Positions 5,817 to 8,089 of a DNA stretch of 8,089 nt are shown in pieces. Within the stretch, counting starts at the first letter, position 1. The number at the start of each line of letters is the position of its first letter. A program made the position numbers and the translations under genes. This DNA comes from Planctomycetaceae bacterium (GTDB taxonomy: Bacteria > Planctomycetota > Planctomycetia > Pirellulales > Thermoguttaceae), in contig WRCR01000162.1 of assembly GCA_009783865.1 (NCBI GenBank), positions 1-8,089 on the forward strand, in the 5' to 3' direction. Below the pieces are notes generated by a model. That model was not told the DNA's origin. It saw only the letters and a program-made list of their open reading frames with translations, and did not search any database.

Positions 5817-6239
5817 ATGAGTGATTCAGAACCTTGGTATAAAGACGGTCTTCGTTTTGAATGTCAGTGCTGCGGCAGATGCTGCACAGGTGAACCCGGC
5901 TATGTTTGGGTTTCTCAAGACGACATCAACGCTCTTGCGGCAGAAATGAAAATATCGCCGGTAGTTTTTGAACTGGCTTTCGTCCATTTCGTTTCTTCAT
6001 TCAAGCGGAGTTTGAAAGAACGCAAAAACGGCGACTGCGTTTTGCTTGACGAAAAGAAACGCTGCTGCAAAGCGTACAACAGCCGACCGATGCAGTGCAG
6101 AACGTGGCCCTTCTGGAGCGACAACATTTATTCGCAGGAGTCGTGGAATTTGACCGCAGCACTATGTCCCGGCTGCAACAAAGGAAAAGTCCATACCAAG
6201 GAAGAAATCGAAGAGCAGCGGGACAAATGGAACCCATAA
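5817..6239 (+). CDS. YkgJ-family CxxCxxCC cysteine-cluster protein
   Basis: This 140-residue cytosolic protein opens with the family signature FECQCCGRCC (C16, C19, C22, C23). It continues with GDCVLLD (C74), CCKAYNSRPMQCRTWPFW (C84, C94) and ALCPGC (C117, C120). The pattern C-x2-C-x2-CC ... C.xY..RP..CR..PF is the YkgJ/UPF0153 hallmark. The clustered cysteines are believed to bind a metal, zinc or an Fe-S cluster; the cellular role is unknown. C18 and C83 are extra cysteines beside the core set. Its length is typical of the family. ATG 5817 is the first start after the upstream hairpin and has only a GGGGG run as a possible ribosome binding site. The gene follows the SpsF-like gene on the same strand and ends at a strong palindrome. 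Confidence 0.92.
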   Translation: MSDSEPWYKDGLRFECQCCGRCCTGEPGYVWVSQDDINALAAEMKISPVVFELAFVHFVSSFKRSLKERKNGDCVLLDEKKRCCKAYNSRPMQCRTWPFWSDNIYSQESWNLTAALCPGCNKGKVHTKEEIEEQRDKWNP

Positions 6240-6243
6240 AGTG

Positions 6244-6269
6244 CGGCGGGGTTACCCCCGCCGGTTTTA
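6244..6269 (+). terminator. Strong intrinsic terminator after the YkgJ-type gene
   Basis: CGGCGGGG (6244-6251) pairs perfectly with CCCCGCCG (6256-6263) around a TTAC loop and is followed by GTTTTA. It begins five bases after the stop codon. It has the same 8-4-8 geometry as the palindromes inside the downstream kinase gene, so it may be a member of that repeat family. Confidence 0.7.
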
Positions 6270-6271
6270 TC

Positions 6272-6300
6272 TTGTATATTCCGCCAATCTGTGCTATGCT
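6272..6300 (+). promoter_or_regulatory. Putative extended -10 promoter for the kinase gene
   Basis: TTGTAT (6272-6277) and TATGCT (6295-6300) are 17 bp apart, and TG at 6292-6293 makes an extended -10 (TGnTATGCT). The start would fall near 6306-6307, only a few bases before the ATG at 6311, so the mRNA may be nearly leaderless. No Shine-Dalgarno is visible. Confidence 0.4.
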
Positions 6301-6310
6301 CTAACTCATA

Positions 6311-8089
6311 ATGAGTAATGATTTCAAATCGAATGAATCTGCGGCGGAAACCACCGACAGCGAAATTCGTGTTTCACGAACCGGGCAGCCGGTTTCCTGC
6401 GTTTTTACCGGCGGTACCGTACTCGGCGGCTATCTTCGTCTGGAAGAAAAACTCGGTCGCGGCGGTATGGGCGAAACATGGAAAGCAAGCGATTTAATGG
6501 CAAAACGCAGTGTAGTCGTCAAGGTTGTGCCGCCGGAAATCAGTAATACCGAAGACGCAATGGAACAGGTTCGGACGAATTTTCAGCGGGTTCATACCCT
6601 CCAGCATCAACATATTTGTCCGGTGTTCGGCTTGATTGACGACCCTGCCTACGGGGTATATGTGGTCATGAAATTCATCAACGGAAAAACGCTTGATGTG
6701 TATCGAAGGGACTACATTGCCGAACATGGGCGGTTTTCGCTTTCGGAAGCGATTCGGATTCTTTGGGATGTTGCCCGCGCTTTGGATTATTCGCACGAAC
6801 GAAAAGTGATTCACCGTGATGTCAAACTGCAAAACATTATGATTAGCCCAGAGGACGGCGTTCAGTTGATTGACTTCGGTTTAGCCGGTGAAATTAGTTC
6901 AAGTATGCCGATGGAAAGTGAAACGCCGCTGGAGGTCTCCGGCACGCGCACTTATATGGCACCGGAACAATGGCTGGGACTCCCGCAGGATGCCCGAACA
7001 GACCAATATGCTTTGGCGGTGACGGCTTACAAGTTATTTTCGGGTCACAAGCCGTTTCGCAGAGATAATGAAGCCGCCTTGAAGGAATGTGTTTTGAATG
7101 AAGAGCCGCGACCGATTGCGGGTATCCCGGAATATATCAACGCTGCACTGCTGAAAGCGTTATCGAAGAAGCAGGAAGACCGGTTTGATAATTGCAGGGC
7201 GTTCATCAAAGCGATGGCGGAAAAGCCGAAAAAGCCGAAGGAAGTTCAGCAGACCGTTTTGAATAAAGTGAAATCGTTAGTCCGAAAAATTGATAGACGT
7301 TTGCTTATTGCCAGCGGTGCTGCTGCCGGTTTGCTGCTCGGATTACTCGTTTTTATGTTTTCGTCTTCGCCGCCAACCGGCGGGTTGACACCCGCCGCTA
7401 TCAATGACAGTGATAAAGTTCCAGAAACAACAACGCAATCAATACAAGAAACAATGCTAGCGGCGGATGATAATCCGCCGGAAGAAGAAATGACTCATAC
7501 CGCTGGCGGGTTATCACCCGCCGCTCGTAATGATGCTGCTAGTAATGATGATACACTCACCCCTGAAGAGCAAACGGAGATTGACGATTTCTGTGCGGAA
7601 TACGGTGTAAAAGCGGCTGACGAAAACGGCGAAACCTTACTTCACGAGGCGGCAAAGTCAGGAAAGATTGCTGTCGCTAAATATCTCGTTTCCAAAGGGG
7701 CGGATATTCATGCGAAAAACAAGTACGGCAATACTACTCTCGATGACGCAAAGGCACAACAACATACAGCGGTTGCGGAATATCTTGAGAGCGTACTCGA
7801 ACAGAGCCGTAATCGTGAGATTGCGGAAGAAGCGGGGGCTAAAGCCCCTGCCTCTTTAGCGTTGACGTTCACTCCCGAAGAGCAAGCGGAAATCGACCAT
7901 TTCATCGCTCAGTATGGCGGCGATGCCAAAGCGGCGGATGCCGAAGGCGAAACCTTACTTCACAAGGCGGCAAAGTCGGGGAAGATTGCCGTCGTCAAAT
8001 TTCTTGTTTCCCAAGGAGCGGACATCCATGCGAAAAACAACTGGGGCGACTTCCCGCTCCTTTATGCGGCAAGGAACGGACATCTTGAA
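6311..8089 (+). CDS. Membrane Ser/Thr protein kinase with C-terminal ankyrin repeats, 3' end missing
   Basis: 593 residues are visible and the frame is still open at the window edge. Residues ~38-302 form a Hanks-type kinase domain: glycine loop LGRGGMGETW (48-57), ATP lysine K71 in VVVKVV, HRDVKLQN (catalytic D170, K172, N175), IDFGLA (D188) and MAPEQW (APE at 217-219). The kinase should therefore be active, although the residue aligned with the helix-C glutamate seems to be N90. A basic stretch (KVKSLVRKIDRR) precedes one membrane segment (~331-350), placing the kinase in the cytoplasm and the C-terminus outside. An acidic linker follows, then two copies of a module of TPEEQ.EID plus an ankyrin-like unit (GETLLH.AAKSGKIAV.K.LVS.GADIHAKN), 417-470 and 521-576. 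The phosphorylation target is unknown. TAA at 6302-6304 is in frame upstream, so ATG 6311 is the first possible ATG. Confidence 0.95.
   Translation, partial: MSNDFKSNESAAETTDSEIRVSRTGQPVSCVFTGGTVLGGYLRLEEKLGRGGMGETWKASDLMAKRSVVVKVVPPEISNTEDAMEQVRTNFQRVHTLQHQHICPVFGLIDDPAYGVYVVMKFINGKTLDVYRRDYIAEHGRFSLSEAIRILWDVARALDYSHERKVIHRDVKLQNIMISPEDGVQLIDFGLAGEISSSMPMESETPLEVSGTRTYMAPEQWLGLPQDARTDQYALAVTAYKLFSGHKPFRRDNEAALKECVLNEEPRPIAGIPEYINAALLKALSKKQEDRFDNCRAFIKAMAEKPKKPKEVQQTVLNKVKSLVRKIDRRLLIASGAAAGLLLGLLVFMFSSSPPTGGLTPAAINDSDKVPETTTQSIQETMLAADDNPPEEEMTHTAGGLSPAARNDAASNDDTLTPEEQTEIDDFCAEYGVKAADENGETLLHEAAKSGKIAVAKYLVSKGADIHAKNKYGNTTLDDAKAQQHTAVAEYLESVLEQSRNREIAEEAGAKAPASLALTFTPEEQAEIDHFIAQYGGDAKAADAEGETLLHKAAKSGKIAVVKFLVSQGADIHAKNNWGDFPLLYAARNGHLE
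7378..7397. repeat. In-frame palindrome 1 in the kinase linker
   Basis: CGGCGGGT and ACCCGCCG form a perfect 8-bp stem around TGAC. It encodes GGLTPA directly after the membrane segment. The 8-4-8 design matches the intergenic palindrome at 6244-6263. Confidence 0.7.
7461..7480. repeat. In-frame palindrome 2 in the kinase linker
   Basis: CGGCGGAT and ATCCGCCG form a perfect 8-bp stem around GATA. The reading phase differs from palindromes 1 and 3, giving AADDNPP instead of a GGL.PAA peptide. Confidence 0.65.
7504..7523. repeat. In-frame palindrome 3 in the kinase linker
   Basis: GGCGGGT and ACCCGCC form a perfect 7-bp stem around TATC, extended by a T-G wobble. It encodes GGLSPAA, in the same phase and nearly the same peptide as palindrome 1. 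Confidence 0.65.
7559..8036 (+). repeat. Tandem duplication of the TPEEQ-ankyrin module
   Basis: The segment starting at 7559 recurs from 7871 (312-bp offset, drifting to 318 bp after small insertions) with high identity at the DNA level. For example GGCGAAACCTTACTTCAC, GGCGGCAAAGTC and ATGCGAAAAACAA are shared. Retained silent-site identity suggests a recent duplication or gene conversion. More copies may follow beyond the window. Confidence 0.8.
7832..7861 (+). repeat. In-frame 30-bp palindromic unit between ankyrin modules
   Basis: GCGGGGGC pairs with GCCCCTGC (one G-T) around TAAA, and GCTAAAG (7838-7844) can alternatively pair with CTTTAGC (7854-7860). The unit is exactly ten codons (AGAKAPASLA, residues 508-517). 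It aligns with the minus strand of 4742-4774 at the larB end: 27 matches, 3 mismatches, one 2-nt gap over this length. Confidence 0.7.

Noticed and set aside
6494..6832. 112-residue minus-strand frame
   Set aside because: It is antisense to the kinase domain, which is certain from its motifs.
1..8089. CRISPR array, tRNA, rRNA, transposase or phage genes
   Set aside because: No regularly spaced identical repeats with unique spacers, no tRNA T-loop with a matching acceptor, and no recombinase or phage motif were seen on either strand.

Overview
The window reads as ordinary chromosomal DNA of a planctomycete-like bacterium of moderate GC content, possibly one of the gut or anaerobic lineages. 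This is an inference from gene content. A Ser/Thr kinase with a transmembrane segment and ankyrin repeats, a divergent SpsF-like nucleotidyltransferase whose N-terminus I associate with Planctomycetes, and a coiled-coil protein with a conserved-looking C-terminal domain all point that way. No marker gene or rRNA is present to prove it.

Layout, left to right. (1) 2-922, the 3' part of a coiled-coil protein of unknown function. (2) 1070-3238, ATP-type PEP carboxykinase (pckA) followed 30 bp later by leuD, probably one transcription unit driven by a sigma70-like promoter near 989-1017. (3) 3239-3486, a gene-free stretch with an 83-bp MITE/REP-like inverted-repeat element and four phased TAATCA boxes. 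(4) 3487-3939 on the minus strand, a small unrecognised membrane-anchored protein. (5) 4038-4748, larB, for nickel-pincer cofactor synthesis, divergent from gene 4. (6) 4749-5035, a structured intergenic region with hairpins, a T8-C-A8 tract and a promoter. (7) 5036-5755, an SpsF/CMP-KDO-synthetase-like protein. (8) 5817-6239, a YkgJ-type cysteine-cluster protein. (9) 6311 to the window end, a kinase-TM-ankyrin protein that continues beyond the window.

The genes do not form one obvious pathway. They look like a set of small units: gluconeogenesis/anaplerosis (pckA), leucine synthesis (leuD), lactate racemase-type cofactor synthesis (larB), a sugar nucleotidyltransferase-like protein, a metal-binding protein and a signalling kinase.

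The most unusual signal is a family of short GC-rich palindromes, mostly 8-bp stem + 4-nt loop + 8-bp stem. Copies lie between genes, where they may act as terminators, at the larB stop codon, and four times in frame inside the linker and repeat region of the kinase. One roughly 30-bp unit is shared by the larB 3' end and the kinase coding sequence in opposite orientation. This resembles mobile palindromic elements that insert into reading frames. I found no CRISPR array, tRNA, rRNA, transposase, phage gene or defence system.
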